Assembly: GCF_023336505.1 (NCBI RefSeq)
Contig: NZ_JAMAST010000013.1
Location: 1-62,355 of the forward strand
Origin: Sporolactobacillus mangiferae
Lineage (GTDB): Bacteria > Bacillota > Bacilli > Bacillales > Sporolactobacillaceae
Direction: 5' to 3'
Length of the DNA stretch: 62,355 bases
The notes under the pieces are model-generated. The model was given only the letters and a program-made list of their open reading frames with translations, did no database searches and was not told where the DNA came from. The first letter of the stretch is position 1, and every line of letters begins with the position of its first letter. The translations under genes were made by a program, and so were the position numbers. Of the stretch, positions 27,794-36,948 are shown in pieces.

Positions 27794-28956
27794 TGAACTT
27801 TTTCACATCGATAAAAATGGCGATTCGTAACATTCAGGGGAACAAGCTGCGTTCGTTTCTGACCATGCTGGGCATCATCATCGGTGTATCTTCGGTTATT
27901 GCATTGCTGGCAATCGGCCAGGGGTCAAGTAAATCTGTTTCGGACAGCGTGAACAGTCTGGGAACGAACTTGATCACCGTCACGATTACGAATACGGATA
28001 CACATTTTACAAAATCAAATTTAAATGAAGTGAAAGAGACGTCCGGTGTTAAGTCGGTCGCTCCGATACTCAGCGGCAGGGAAACGCTTGTGAACGGCAG
28101 CAATTCTTCAGAGTCCAGTATTACGGGAACGACATCAAGCTATCTGTCCATTCGCAAGCTTTCTGTAAAGGAAGGACGCTTTGTCACATCAATCGACGAG
28201 CAATTTCGCCAGAAGGTCGTTGTGCTTGGAAGCGATCTTGCGGATACACTGTTTGAAAATCAGTCGGCAGTTAACAAGTACGTCTTGATTGACGGTCAGC
28301 GCTATCTGGTTGTCGGCGTGCTGAACAGCAAAGGTGGGTCGATGGGGCAGAGCAGTGATGATTCCGCCTTTATTCCCTTTTCCACTGCGCAGCGCCTGAT
28401 GAAAACAACGTATCTCACCCAGTTCTATGCGCAGGCGAATAATCAAAACTCCGTAAACTGGGCGATGGCAGGCATCAAACGTGTATTGAGCCAAACATAC
28501 AGTGATTCAGATGATTACAGCGTTGTGAATCAGCAGGATGTGATGGATGCGATGAGCTCTGTGACTAGCACCATGACGCTGCTTCTTGCCGGGATCGCGG
28601 GCATTTCGCTCCTTGTCGGTGGCATTGGTATTATGAATATCATGCTTGTATCCGTGACCGAACGCACACGTGAAATCGGTATTCGTAAGGCAATCGGCGC
28701 GCGCAGGCGCGATATTATGCTTCAGTTTTTAATTGAAGCGGCCGTACTCAGCATGCTGGGCGGCATTATCGGTGTCGGTATCGGATTTGCTGCTTCTGAG
28801 ATTTATGCGGCGGCGACAGGCGGAACGGTTGTGTATTCATTCCCGATCATGACAGCGGCCTTTCTTTTTTCCGCTCTTGTCGGCATCATATTCGGTGTCT
28901 TCCCGGCATATAAAGCATCGAAGTTGAACCCGATTGAGGCACTTCGTAATGAATAA
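27793..28956 (+). CDS. ABC permease, MacB/YknZ type
   Basis: The permease has 387 residues and the four-helix MacB layout: an N-terminal membrane segment (SFLTMLGIIIGVSSVIALLA), a large extracellular MacB periplasmic-core domain (about residues 45-240) and three C-terminal segments with the FtsX fold (GGIGIMNIMLVSVTERTREIG, IRKAIGARRRDIMLQFLIEA). The TRGREIGIRKA-type motif is a hallmark of the family. Together with the two genes before it, it forms a tripartite-like export pump adapted to a single-membrane cell. The export substrate is not known from the sequence. Confidence 0.93.
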   Translation: MNFFTSIKMAIRNIQGNKLRSFLTMLGIIIGVSSVIALLAIGQGSSKSVSDSVNSLGTNLITVTITNTDTHFTKSNLNEVKETSGVKSVAPILSGRETLVNGSNSSESSITGTTSSYLSIRKLSVKEGRFVTSIDEQFRQKVVVLGSDLADTLFENQSAVNKYVLIDGQRYLVVGVLNSKGGSMGQSSDDSAFIPFSTAQRLMKTTYLTQFYAQANNQNSVNWAMAGIKRVLSQTYSDSDDYSVVNQQDVMDAMSSVTSTMTLLLAGIAGISLLVGGIGIMNIMLVSVTERTREIGIRKAIGARRRDIMLQFLIEAAVLSMLGGIIGVGIGFAASEIYAAATGGTVVYSFPIMTAAFLFSALVGIIFGVFPAYKASKLNPIEALRNE

Positions 28957-29024
28957 AAACATCTGTTTATTGACAGATTCATGTACAATAGAGCTAAAAG
29001 CATGCAGCTGAGGAGGGTGCGGCG

Positions 29025-29696
29025 ATGAGACTTCTTGTTGTTGAAGACAATCATTATCTGCTTCAGGAAATCGTCCGTCTGCTTTCGGATGAATATACAG
29101 TCGACTCGGCGGAAGACGGCGATGAAGCCCTCTATCTGGCCGAACAGAATATTTATGATGCGATCGTACTGGACGTTATGCTTCCCGGGATGGACGGTTT
29201 TGAAGTCACGGATCACATTCGGAAAAAGGGCATTGCGACCCCGATCATCTTTCTGACCGCACGCGATGCCGTTGACGACCGTGTAAAGGGGCTGAATCTG
29301 GGCGGCGATGATTATATTGTGAAACCCTTTCAAAATATGGAACTGAAAGCCCGTGTTGCAGCGATTTTACGACGCAGTTCACCGATGTCGCTGGACCATA
29401 CTTTGCGCTATAAAGGCATTGAGATTGATAATAAACGTAAACAGATTAAAGTCAATGGCGATGTACTCTCATTCACAACAAAACAGTATGATCTGCTTGA
29501 GTATCTGGTGCAGAATGAGGATCAGATACTGACGCGCGAACAGATTTTCGACCGCATCTGGGGTTTTGATTCCGATACAACGGTCGGGATTGTTGAGGTC
29601 TATATTCATCAATTGCGGAAAAAGCTGAAAAAATACGCGTACGACGATGATATCCGGACAGTCCGGGGCATCGGCTATATGCTGACAGATAAGTGA
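29025..29696 (+). CDS. OmpR/PhoB-family response regulator
   Basis: A regulator of 223 residues with an N-terminal receiver domain and a C-terminal winged helix. Asp50 (AIVLDVMLPGMDG) is the expected phosphorylation site; the acidic pair ED at 7-8 and the Lys of YIVKPF complete the active site. The DNA-binding domain has the usual TVGIVEVYIHQLRKKLKK recognition helix. It begins behind GAGGAGGG, 68 bases after the exporter genes and in the same direction. The tandem TTAAGA repeats at 26033 are its likely target, so it probably controls the pump. Confidence 0.95.
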   Translation: MRLLVVEDNHYLLQEIVRLLSDEYTVDSAEDGDEALYLAEQNIYDAIVLDVMLPGMDGFEVTDHIRKKGIATPIIFLTARDAVDDRVKGLNLGGDDYIVKPFQNMELKARVAAILRRSSPMSLDHTLRYKGIEIDNKRKQIKVNGDVLSFTTKQYDLLEYLVQNEDQILTREQIFDRIWGFDSDTTVGIVEVYIHQLRKKLKKYAYDDDIRTVRGIGYMLTDK

Positions 29697-29703
29697 GAAA
29701 TCA

Positions 29704-31035
29704 ATGACACTTTTTCGAAAAACGCTGATAAAACTGACGATCACCAATGCGGTCCTGCTGATTCTGCTGCTGAGTCTGCTGGGCGGTGCCATCTATTTCT
29801 ATGAGCAGAACGTGACCTTTCGGGACAGCAATAAGACTCTGAAGGATGCGGCTTCAGGACGCTTGCTCCTTCTTCGGCGTAATCCTATTCAGGGTCAGGA
29901 TCAGGGGGCGATGGATCAGCACCTGCGAAATCCCGGCTTTTACTGGGTGATCACGAGCAGCAGCAATGAACAGCTTCAATCCAGTATGGATGGTTTTCTT
30001 GGTACGGATGGAGCAAAACAGTTTTTTAAGCCTTTTTTAAATACGACCGGGAACGGTGTTTCTGAAAAAAAAGCTCATGGCAGGTATTATCATCTGCTGG
30101 TAAAAAAGGAAAAAATAAATGGACAATCATTGAAGATCATTTTCAGCATTGACGTGACACCAGAGAAAAATTTATTAAACACGCTGCGTATGATCATCCT
30201 GATTGGTCTTGCCACCGGAGCCGCTGTCTCAGTGGTGGCTGGTTATATTCTTGCCCGCCGCGCGCTTCGGCCGATTGAATCTGCCTGGGGCCGGCAGAAT
30301 CGGTTTGTTGCCGATGCATCACATGAACTGCGGACACCGCTGTCTATTATTCAGCTGAAAATCGAAGGGCTGCTCAGGCAGCCGCGGCAGCAGGTCCAGG
30401 ATGTCGGCGAAGATATTGCGATCATGCTGGACGAGACGCGGCGGCTGTCCAAGCTTGTGGCTAACCTGCTAACTCTGGCGCGTTCAGATGCAAACCGGCT
30501 GGAAGTCAATCCGGCACCGCTTGATCTTAGTGCCATGCTGAAGAAAGTGACTGAACCGTTTGCGGAGATGGCGGAGTTTGAAGAAAAAACCTTTACACTT
30601 GCTGGTACAGAAGAACCGATTTATATTAATGGAGATGAACAGCGCATCCATCAGCTGGTGGTTATCCTTTTGGATAATGCGATGAAATTCACACCGAAAG
30701 GCGGAAAGATTTCAGTCGCCTGTGTACGTGAGAACAGATATGCACGTTTATCGGTTTCTGACAACGGATGCGGCATTTCTGAGGACGATCTGAAACACAT
30801 TTTTGATCGATTCTATCAGGCTGACGATGCGAGGACCGGACAAAAGGGTACGGGACTTGGGTTATCCATCGCGGAGTGGATCGTGCACAAGCATCGCGGG
30901 AAAATTGAAGTGTCCAGTCAGCTTGGCGAGGGAACGACTTTTTTTGTCCGCCTTCCTCTGATGAAGGATGAACCGGTAGATCAAGATCATCACGATCACC
31001 GTGAAGGAGAGAATGAAGATGACCGAAACGTTTGA
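29704..31035 (+). CDS. Membrane sensor histidine kinase
   Basis: A kinase of 443 residues, partner of the regulator seven bases upstream. Two membrane segments (about 11-32 and 160-183) enclose an extracellular sensor region of about 125 residues. The HAMP linker is very short, then comes the dimerisation domain with His207 ([11 protein letters not shown]) and a HATPase domain ([32 protein letters not shown]). The last 20 residues are rich in His, Asp and Glu ([15 protein letters not shown]), an unusual tail that overlaps the msrA start. The stimulus is unknown; context suggests envelope or toxic-compound stress. Confidence 0.93.
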   Translation: MTLFRKTLIKLTITNAVLLILLLSLLGGAIYFYEQNVTFRDSNKTLKDAASGRLLLLRRNPIQGQDQGAMDQHLRNPGFYWVITSSSNEQLQSSMDGFLGTDGAKQFFKPFLNTTGNGVSEKKAHGRYYHLLVKKEKINGQSLKIIFSIDVTPEKNLLNTLRMIILIGLATGAAVSVVAGYILARRALRPIESAWGRQNRFVADASHELRTPLSIIQLKIEGLLRQPRQQVQDVGEDIAIMLDETRRLSKLVANLLTLARSDANRLEVNPAPLDLSAMLKKVTEPFAEMAEFEEKTFTLAGTEEPIYINGDEQRIHQLVVILLDNAMKFTPKGGKISVACVRENRYARLSVSDNGCGISEDDLKHIFDRFYQADDARTGQKGTGLGLSIAEWIVHKHRGKIEVSSQLGEGTTFFVRLPLMKDEPVDQDHHDHREGENEDDRNV

Positions 31036-31552
31036 AACAGCGACATTTGCCGGAGGCTGCTTCTGGTGCATGGTCAAGCCTTTCGATACATTGCCCGGAA
31101 TTAAGCAGGTGGTCTCAGGCTATACAGGAGGAACTGTCGAAAACCCGACTTATGAACAGGTGAAAAGCGGAACAACCGGTCATATGGAAGCCGTACAGAT
31201 CCGGTTTGAGCCAGATATTTTTCCTTATGAAAAACTGCTCGAACTGTACTGGACGCAAATTGATCCGACCGATGACGGCGGACAGTTCTTCGATCGGGGC
31301 CCCAACTACCGGACCGCGATCTTTTATCACAGTGAATTGCAGCGCGTTGCGGCAGAACAATCAAAAAGAGAATTGGCGGCAAGCGGGCGCTTTCTTAAAC
31401 CTATCGTGACCCGTATACTTCCGGCAGCGCCGTTCTATCCCGCCGAAGAAGAACATCAGAAGTTTTACCAGAAACACCCCGAGCGTTATAAAGCCGAACG
31501 TATCGAATCCGGACGCGATGACTTTATCCGCAAAACCTGGGGACAGAATTGA
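31019..31552 (+). CDS. msrA: Peptide methionine (S)-S-oxide reductase
   Basis: MsrA repairs methionine-S-sulfoxide in proteins. The catalytic motif GGCFWC has its cysteine at residue 14; other conserved parts are [15 protein letters not shown] and [13 protein letters not shown]. Length is 177 residues, without a fused MsrB domain. The ATG at 31019 is nine bases after AAGGAG; the start overlaps the kinase gene by 17 bases, so it is probably part of the same transcript. This links repair of oxidised proteins to the two-component cluster. A perfect terminator follows directly. Confidence 0.95.
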   Translation: MTETFETATFAGGCFWCMVKPFDTLPGIKQVVSGYTGGTVENPTYEQVKSGTTGHMEAVQIRFEPDIFPYEKLLELYWTQIDPTDDGGQFFDRGPNYRTAIFYHSELQRVAAEQSKRELAASGRFLKPIVTRILPAAPFYPAEEEHQKFYQKHPERYKAERIESGRDDFIRKTWGQN

Positions 31553-31590
31553 AAAACCACTTTCGCAGATTTGTGCGAAAGTGGTTTTGA
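31552..31590. terminator. Strong terminator after msrA, likely bidirectional
   Basis: AAAACCACTTTCGCA at 31553-31567 pairs perfectly with TGCGAAAGTGGTTTT at 31574-31588. It has an A-run on one side and T-run on the other, and sits between convergent genes. Confidence 0.9.
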
Positions 31591-31604
31591 TTTAATAAAA
31601 GAAC

Positions 31605-32384
31605 TCAGGAATTGACGTGCACAGCTTTGCCTTTTTCAAGCAGCTGCTTGACCAGTTTTTTGATTAGAGTGGCTGATTTGACGCGCAGCTTCAGGTCATC
31701 CGAGATTCGAATGGAGAAATTGCCGCTGTGCACCGCAGCCTTCAGATCGTCAATGGTCGCGCAATTTTCCGGCAATGTGTTGATCACCGTTCCGTACTGC
31801 ATGAACTGATGCGTATCGCTGCCACCGGTCACCGGAAGCCCGAGCCTTTCGGCAAACCCATATACTTTGCTGCGATTTTCATCGACGCCGATTGAGTACA
31901 AATCTTTTCCGTTCAGGTCCAGTGCGTCAAGACGCTTGAGCTGCTCAGGCGCGTGCTGTGTCAGCGGCGTTGCCGGACGGAACGGATGGGCGCCGATCTT
32001 CAGCACGTTGTACTGTTCTGCCAGGTCCATCAGCGCGCTGAACGGCAGGAAGTCTTCCTTGCCGAGATGATTTTTCAGCGTCCGGAACATAGCGGCGACA
32101 TTTTCCCGGCGGCTGATCAGCAGAATGTGGCTGACTTCGCGGACATCAACCTCCATGCCGGGGAAAATTTTCAGGCCATCCGCATCATAATAGTCTTGAA
32201 CATAATCGAAGTGATCGTCAAGATACTGGTAGACGGTTTCCAGACTGGATGTGTTAAAGTGCTCGGTGAGGGCGATGGCATCAAGTCCGGCGAGCTTTGC
32301 TTCATGGATCATTTCCTTAAAATAGTCCGGTGAAAAGTCGGACTTTTTGGCTACTTTGACATGCGTATGAAAATCAATATTCAA
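31605..32384 (-). CDS. PHP-domain metal-dependent phosphoesterase
   Basis: A protein of about 259 residues starting NIDFHTHVK, the first metal-binding HxH motif of the PHP family. Other metal ligands are seen in LTEHFN, GMEVDV, GAHPFRP and GGSDTHQ. PHP proteins hydrolyse phosphate esters; free-standing forms act on nucleotides, histidinol phosphate or small phosphorylated metabolites. I start it at TTG 32384, 16 bases after the stop of the EcfT gene; the ribosome binding site (GGGGGATGG) is somewhat far. It is the last gene of the ECF transporter operon, so it may process the imported compound after phosphorylation. The substrate is unknown. Confidence 0.85.
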   Translation of the reverse strand: MNIDFHTHVKVAKKSDFSPDYFKEMIHEAKLAGLDAIALTEHFNTSSLETVYQYLDDHFDYVQDYYDADGLKIFPGMEVDVREVSHILLISRRENVAAMFRTLKNHLGKEDFLPFSALMDLAEQYNVLKIGAHPFRPATPLTQHAPEQLKRLDALDLNGKDLYSIGVDENRSKVYGFAERLGLPVTGGSDTHQFMQYGTVINTLPENCATIDDLKAAVHSGNFSIRISDDLKLRVKSATLIKKLVKQLLEKGKAVHVNS

Positions 32385-32400
32385 TGTACGTCCATCCCCC

Positions 32401-33225
32401 TTATAGTTGAATATAGTGACCGATGATAAAAATGAACACAAGATAGATCAGTGAAAGTAATAAAAACAGATAATCGTTTCTGCCAATCTTTAATTTGGCC
32501 AGCTTCAGTTTTTTCACCTGTGGTGTGCTGAAAGCGTACGCACCACCTTTGGTTTCCAAAGCTTCAACGGTTGTCCGGGCGCGTTTTGCCATGCTGAGCA
32601 GCAATGGATAAAAGGATTTCATTGCTAATCGGACAAAGTAAGCAGCCGAGCGCCAGTAGAAAATGCCGTGCTTCTCAGGACTTTTCCCTCTGAGCCGGTA
32701 AGACATGAAAATATGATTGTACTCGTCAAACAGATTTGGCAGCATTCGGTAGCCATAGGAGATGCTGAAGGAAACCTGTCCCGGAACGCCGATGCTCATC
32801 AAACCTTCGCCAAGCCGTTCAGGACTCATGGAACAGAACGTGGTCATACTGGCAAGTGAAATGACCGACAGTTTCATGGTCAGCATTAGGAGCGGGACCA
32901 CAATGCTGAGATTGCCGCCAAAGAACAGCGCCGCGATCAGCATGTAGCCACTTTCACCCAGCAGGCCGAGAATCAGGATAAAAATAACCAGCCGGCTGAC
33001 CCTGGTCATGATGGTTGTTGCAATGACAAACAGCAGCAGACCGGCCAGAATCGTTTTACTGTAAATGAACCAGGGGGCGATGCCAAAGAGCATATACCAG
33101 ATGAACAGAGTGCGCGGGTCCAGTCTTGCGATCAGCGTCCGATCATTGCCGTATGCTGTATTCAGGAGCTCGACTTTGATCTGTTCGAAGCTTATTTTGT
33201 CTGCGAAATTTTTGACGGCTGCCAT
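32401..33225 (-). CDS. ECF transporter transmembrane (T) component
   Basis: The protein has 274 residues, about five membrane segments and the EcfT/CbiQ fold. The coupling helices that bind the ATPases contain MSYRLRGKSPE and the second Ala-Arg-Gly type region near MAKRARTTVEALETKGG. The start is ATG at 33225, six bases after GGAGGG, and overlaps the end of the ATPase gene by 34 bases. It forms the scaffold between the substrate-binding S protein and the ATPase pair. Its dedicated A and S genes mark it as a group I ECF system, separate from the shared housekeeping module near the ribosomal genes. Confidence 0.9.
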   Translation of the reverse strand: MAAVKNFADKISFEQIKVELLNTAYGNDRTLIARLDPRTLFIWYMLFGIAPWFIYSKTILAGLLLFVIATTIMTRVSRLVIFILILGLLGESGYMLIAALFFGGNLSIVVPLLMLTMKLSVISLASMTTFCSMSPERLGEGLMSIGVPGQVSFSISYGYRMLPNLFDEYNHIFMSYRLRGKSPEKHGIFYWRSAAYFVRLAMKSFYPLLLSMAKRARTTVEALETKGGAYAFSTPQVKKLKLAKLKIGRNDYLFLLLSLIYLVFIFIIGHYIQL

Positions 33226-34913
33226 TTGCTGCCCTCCTTCCTGAAGCGGCGAACGAATGAATCAACTGAATAGGCCACTGGTTTTACACCGAGCGCGAGA
33301 CTGAGTTTGACAATTTGCGGCGGAAACAGTCCGGCTTTATCCATCAGTGCGGGATTTGCGAACAGTTCTTCTTTTCTCCCATCGAAAATGATCTGACCGT
33401 GATGAAGGACAATGACCCGGGTTGCCCACTCACTGACAAGCTGCATGTCATGCGTAGCGATCATTACCAGGTCAATCCTTTCTTTTAACTTGACAATGAA
33501 TTGTGTCAGATGCTTGCGGGTCGCCATATCAAGATTTGCCGTCGGTTCATCAAGCAGGATCACCGAAGGCTCCATCGCCGCACCGATGGCGAGCGATGCC
33601 CGCCGCTGCTGCCCGCCGCTCATCAGGCGGCTGTCCTTATCCTGCAGATCGACTAAATGAAACTGGTCCAGAATTTCGTCGATTTTTGCCTCGTATCCGG
33701 CGATTTTTCGTTCGCGCGGATAGAAAGCAATATCTTTTCGAACCGAATCATCAATAAACATCTCTTCAGGATTTTGATAAATATAAGCCACCTGATCAGC
33801 GATGCGTTCTGGATGAGTTGCGGTCACCGAGAGTGATCCGATTCTCAGAATGCCGCTGTCGGGTTTTTTCACGCCGGTGATCAGGCGCATCAATGTCGAT
33901 TTGCCTGCACCGTTATTTCCAACGACGGCCACCTGTTCACTTTTATAGAGCATAAGATTTATATTTTTCAGAATCTGTACACGTGTGCGGTCCATCCTCT
34001 TGTAAGAGAAATTAATGTCTTCAAAAGTGACGATGGGTTCTTCCGCGGACGGCTTGTGTTCTGATCGAACGTCGTCTGCATGCTGCATGGCTTTTTCACC
34101 AAAAAAGCGAATCCCTTCATCAAGGGTAACGGGAACGGGTTCACCAGCGCTCAGCCGGCATGCGGCCTGTGCCACCTGCGGTGGATAAATATTGAGCTCC
34201 GTTAACAGATCCACTTCGGCAAGAGCTTCGCGCACGGTTTTTTTCCAGATGATCGCGCCCTGATTCAGCAGCAGTACATTTTTGCAATACTCGGCAATGA
34301 ATTCGGTGTGATGCTCAATTGTGATAATTGTTTTTCCAAATTGCTCGTTCAGCGTTTTCAGTACATCATAAATTTCTTTGGCATGATAGGGGTCAAGCTG
34401 TGCGGTTGGTTCATCAATGACAATAATATCAGGGTCCATGGCCAGACATCCGGCCAGTGCAAGCAGGTGCTTCTGTCCGCCGCTCAACTGCCAGACAAAT
34501 TCATCTTCCAGATGATCCAGACCAACAATCTTCAATGCGCGCCGTCCGCGCTGCAGGTAATCGGCCTTGCCATAGTTGAGCGGTGCGAACGATACGTCAT
34601 CGAGAACGCGTGCCTGAACGAGTTGATTTTCAAAGTCCTGGAAGACATACCCGACATGACAGGAAAGTTTTGCCACACTGCTTGTTCGGGTGTCCTGTCC
34701 GCAGACTGTTACAGTGCCTTCAAAATCTCCGGAATAAAAATGGGGGATCAGCCCATTAAACAACTTGCACAGCGTAGATTTACCGCTGCCGTTGCTGCCG
34801 ATCACCGCAAGAAATTCACCCTTTTCAATAGTGAAATTTATCTTTTTCAGAACAGCGGCATCTTCCCCCGGATAGTGGAAGGTGACCTGTTCAGTTCGGA
34901 TCAGTTCATTCAT
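33192..34913 (-). CDS. ECF transporter ATPase, two fused domains
   Basis: A 573-residue protein with two complete ABC cassettes. The first has GSNGSGKST, LSGGQKHLLALAG and VIDEPTAQLD; the second has GNNGAGKST, MSGGQQRRASLAIG and LLDEPTANLD. In most ECF systems the two ATPases are separate genes, so this is a fused EcfA-EcfA' form. The start ATG at 34913 overlaps the end of the S-component gene by 8 bases; a longer frame reaches to 34946 inside that gene. It drives uptake by the S and T proteins of the same operon. Confidence 0.92.
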   Translation of the reverse strand: MNELIRTEQVTFHYPGEDAAVLKKINFTIEKGEFLAVIGSNGSGKSTLCKLFNGLIPHFYSGDFEGTVTVCGQDTRTSSVAKLSCHVGYVFQDFENQLVQARVLDDVSFAPLNYGKADYLQRGRRALKIVGLDHLEDEFVWQLSGGQKHLLALAGCLAMDPDIIVIDEPTAQLDPYHAKEIYDVLKTLNEQFGKTIITIEHHTEFIAEYCKNVLLLNQGAIIWKKTVREALAEVDLLTELNIYPPQVAQAACRLSAGEPVPVTLDEGIRFFGEKAMQHADDVRSEHKPSAEEPIVTFEDINFSYKRMDRTRVQILKNINLMLYKSEQVAVVGNNGAGKSTLMRLITGVKKPDSGILRIGSLSVTATHPERIADQVAYIYQNPEEMFIDDSVRKDIAFYPRERKIAGYEAKIDEILDQFHLVDLQDKDSRLMSGGQQRRASLAIGAAMEPSVILLDEPTANLDMATRKHLTQFIVKLKERIDLVMIATHDMQLVSEWATRVIVLHHGQIIFDGRKEELFANPALMDKAGLFPPQIVKLSLALGVKPVAYSVDSFVRRFRKEGSKWQPSKISQTK

Positions 34914-35778
34914 TGACTGCGTTGCCTTTGTTTCTGTTTTTTGCACTAAGCATCAGGATCACCGCAAGCGCCGCAACCGCCGCGGCAACTGCAAGACTGA
35001 TGAAAATGGCCGTATTGCCAAATTTATCAACAAAATCCGCTTCCCATTCAAAGACATTGATTCCGGCTTCGGACAGGAATTCGAAGCCCATGCCTACAGC
35101 TGAAAGCAGGATGCCTCCGGCGATAAAGCGCGGCGTCAGGATGCTGCTGATCGGATAGGATGTTTTGTTGTCACGTGGCTTCATGCCAAGCAATGGTTCG
35201 ATTTTGCCGTACAGGCGCGGAACGAGATACAGCGTCGGCAGAAGTGCGAAGAGGATACCTGAAAACAGGACATCGTTCAGAAAAGAGAACCCTTCAATGG
35301 CTACGACACTTTCAGGAAGTCCGGGAACGGCTTCGAAATCCTCGACACCGATCCACACTTTCATGATGTCAGAGATCATATTCAGAAATTGATGGATGGC
35401 CACACCGGTAATGGCGGCAATGCCGACTTGAATTTTGTTTTTCGGATTGTTGACAATCAGTCCGGCGACACACATCGCAAGTGTGAAAAGCACCAGTTTT
35501 TCAATTTCGCCGAATCCGCCGAACTGGCCGAGCATAATTTCGCCGAAAATAATTTCACCGACAGACGCACCGAGTGCTGCATAAAACGGATGGAAAAGGA
35601 TGCATAAGGTGAGTGGAATAAATGCGAAATACTCAATTGAAAAATTGACAGGACCGATGTTAAATTCCGGCACAAGTTCAGTAATCATGTTGGATAGGCC
35701 GTATAATGACATGGACAAGATAAAAACCATCATTTTCTGGGGCTGGGTCAGCGTGTAGCGTTCTTTGATTTGAGCCAT
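34906..35778 (-). CDS. ECF transporter substrate-binding (S) component, substrate unknown
   Basis: A membrane protein of 290 residues with roughly seven to eight hydrophobic segments. The N-terminal half (MMVFILSMSLYGLSNMI, GASVGEIIFGEIMLGQFGG) is typical of S components, with the short-residue helix that docks on EcfT. It has an extra C-terminal part with two further segments, longer than the usual 180-200 residues. I cannot assign it to a known vitamin family. The start ATG at 35778 is 12 bases after AGGAGGG; a nearer ATG in another frame gives only a 12-codon frame. It is the first gene of the operon S, A-A', T, PHP. Confidence 0.75.
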   Translation of the reverse strand: MAQIKERYTLTQPQKMMVFILSMSLYGLSNMITELVPEFNIGPVNFSIEYFAFIPLTLCILFHPFYAALGASVGEIIFGEIMLGQFGGFGEIEKLVLFTLAMCVAGLIVNNPKNKIQVGIAAITGVAIHQFLNMISDIMKVWIGVEDFEAVPGLPESVVAIEGFSFLNDVLFSGILFALLPTLYLVPRLYGKIEPLLGMKPRDNKTSYPISSILTPRFIAGGILLSAVGMGFEFLSEAGINVFEWEADFVDKFGNTAIFISLAVAAAVAALAVILMLSAKNRNKGNAVNE

Positions 35779-35867
35779 GTGTTCATTGTCCCTCCTGTTT
35801 TTAACTTCTCTTGTAGTATAGAGAATCACTGTTAACCAACCGTACCGGCTATGTGAATCTATTGTAA

Positions 35868-35900
35868 ATAAAATATTATTTTATATAAAAATGTAATTTT
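35868..35900. promoter_or_regulatory. Two AT-rich palindromes in the ECF/RpiR divergent region
   Basis: ATAAAATA-T-TATTTTAT at 35868-35884 is a perfect inverted repeat, and AAAAT-GTA-ATTTT at 35888-35900 is a second. They lie between the divergent ECF operon and the RpiR-type regulator gene and are the natural candidate operators for that regulator. Confidence 0.55.
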
Positions 35901-35963
35901 ATTTTCATGTCCGTTCGAAAAAGGCTGTCTGTCTGCTATGATCAATGCAAAGAAGGTGATTGG

Positions 35964-36797
35964 ATGAACCGCAGGTTAATCAATGTCAGTCAGCTGTCGC
36001 CCACACATCTGAAAATTGCTCAATGGCTGCAGCATAATGAATCAGCAGTCATGTTGCTGACGGAAAAAGAAATTGCCAGAGAGTCCGGGGTCAGCATTGC
36101 CTCTGTATCCCGATTCTGGTCGATGATCGGTTTTAAAAATCTGAAAGAGTATAAGCAAAAATTAAGAGAAGATCTTGAAGTGACACCGGCAAAAAAAATG
36201 ATGAACACGATTGGTGATCTGGAGCATACGCCGCTGCAGCTTCATCATCTGAACAAAAGCATCCAGCTGCTTCAGGTGACATTAAATCATTTTAATAAAA
36301 TCCATTTTGAACAGGCGGTTTCGCTGATTCAGAAAACTGCCGGGCTGTATATCTATGCACCGGGACCCTCCATTGGTCTGGCAGAATTATTAAAGCATCG
36401 TTTATCGCGTTTCGGCATATCGGTAATGATTTTGCACAGATGGGGAAGTGAGCTGCTCGAGGATTTGATTCATCTTCATCATGAGTGTGTGGTGCTGATT
36501 TTTGCTTTTTCACGGATTTTAAAAGAAGGGGAGGTACTGCTTGACCATGCACAGTCTGCGGGATACAGGACAATCATTATCACGGATCAGCCCGTGCTGC
36601 GCACCCCGCATGCTTTCGATGTGCTTCTGTATGCCGATCGCGGGGAACGGGATGAGTTTCATTCAATGATCGCTGCCACCTATTTAATAGAAAACCTGAT
36701 TCTTGCAGTCGGCGAACGGCAGAAAAAGGAAAACCTGCAGCGGCTTGAGGAATTGAGTACGCTGCGAAAGAAATACAAAGATGATCTGCCAAGGTGA
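35964..36797 (+). CDS. RpiR/MurR-family transcription regulator
   Basis: A protein of 277 residues with an N-terminal HTH of the RpiR type (LTEKEIARESGVSIASVSRF) and a C-terminal region over about 110-240 with a SIS-like fold (AGLYIYAPGPSIGLAELLKH). SIS domains bind phosphorylated sugars in this family; the usual GxGxS start is altered here to APGPS, so the ligand may differ. The start ATG at 35964 follows GAAGGTGAT; the longer frame from 35907 is not needed. It is transcribed away from the ECF operon, and I infer that it controls that operon in response to the imported compound or a phosphorylated form. Confidence 0.88.
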   Translation: MNRRLINVSQLSPTHLKIAQWLQHNESAVMLLTEKEIARESGVSIASVSRFWSMIGFKNLKEYKQKLREDLEVTPAKKMMNTIGDLEHTPLQLHHLNKSIQLLQVTLNHFNKIHFEQAVSLIQKTAGLYIYAPGPSIGLAELLKHRLSRFGISVMILHRWGSELLEDLIHLHHECVVLIFAFSRILKEGEVLLDHAQSAGYRTIIITDQPVLRTPHAFDVLLYADRGERDEFHSMIAATYLIENLILAVGERQKKENLQRLEELSTLRKKYKDDLPR

Positions 36798-36888
36798 ACA
36801 GTTTTAAAACGCTTTTTGGCGCAGTCGCATCGGACTATACGGAAGCAGTCTGAACTCAGCGGACGTGCTTTTTCAGAACAAATAAACC

Positions 36889-36917
36889 TTGAAAAAAAAC
36901 ACTGACTAGTGTACACT
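36889..36917 (+). promoter_or_regulatory. Promoter of the methionine operon
   Basis: TTGAAA at 36889-36894, a 17-bp spacer and TACACT at 36912-36917, ending about 32 bases before the S-box aptamer. Confidence 0.7.
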
Positions 36918-36948
36918 ACTAAACAACAACTGAACGAAGCAATTTTAA

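Noticed and set aside
35748-35786. Twelve-codon frame (MNTWLKSKNATR) with a well-placed ribosome binding site before the S component
   Set aside because: Very short, overlaps the real gene, and no leader-peptide features such as repeated codons or a terminator were seen.
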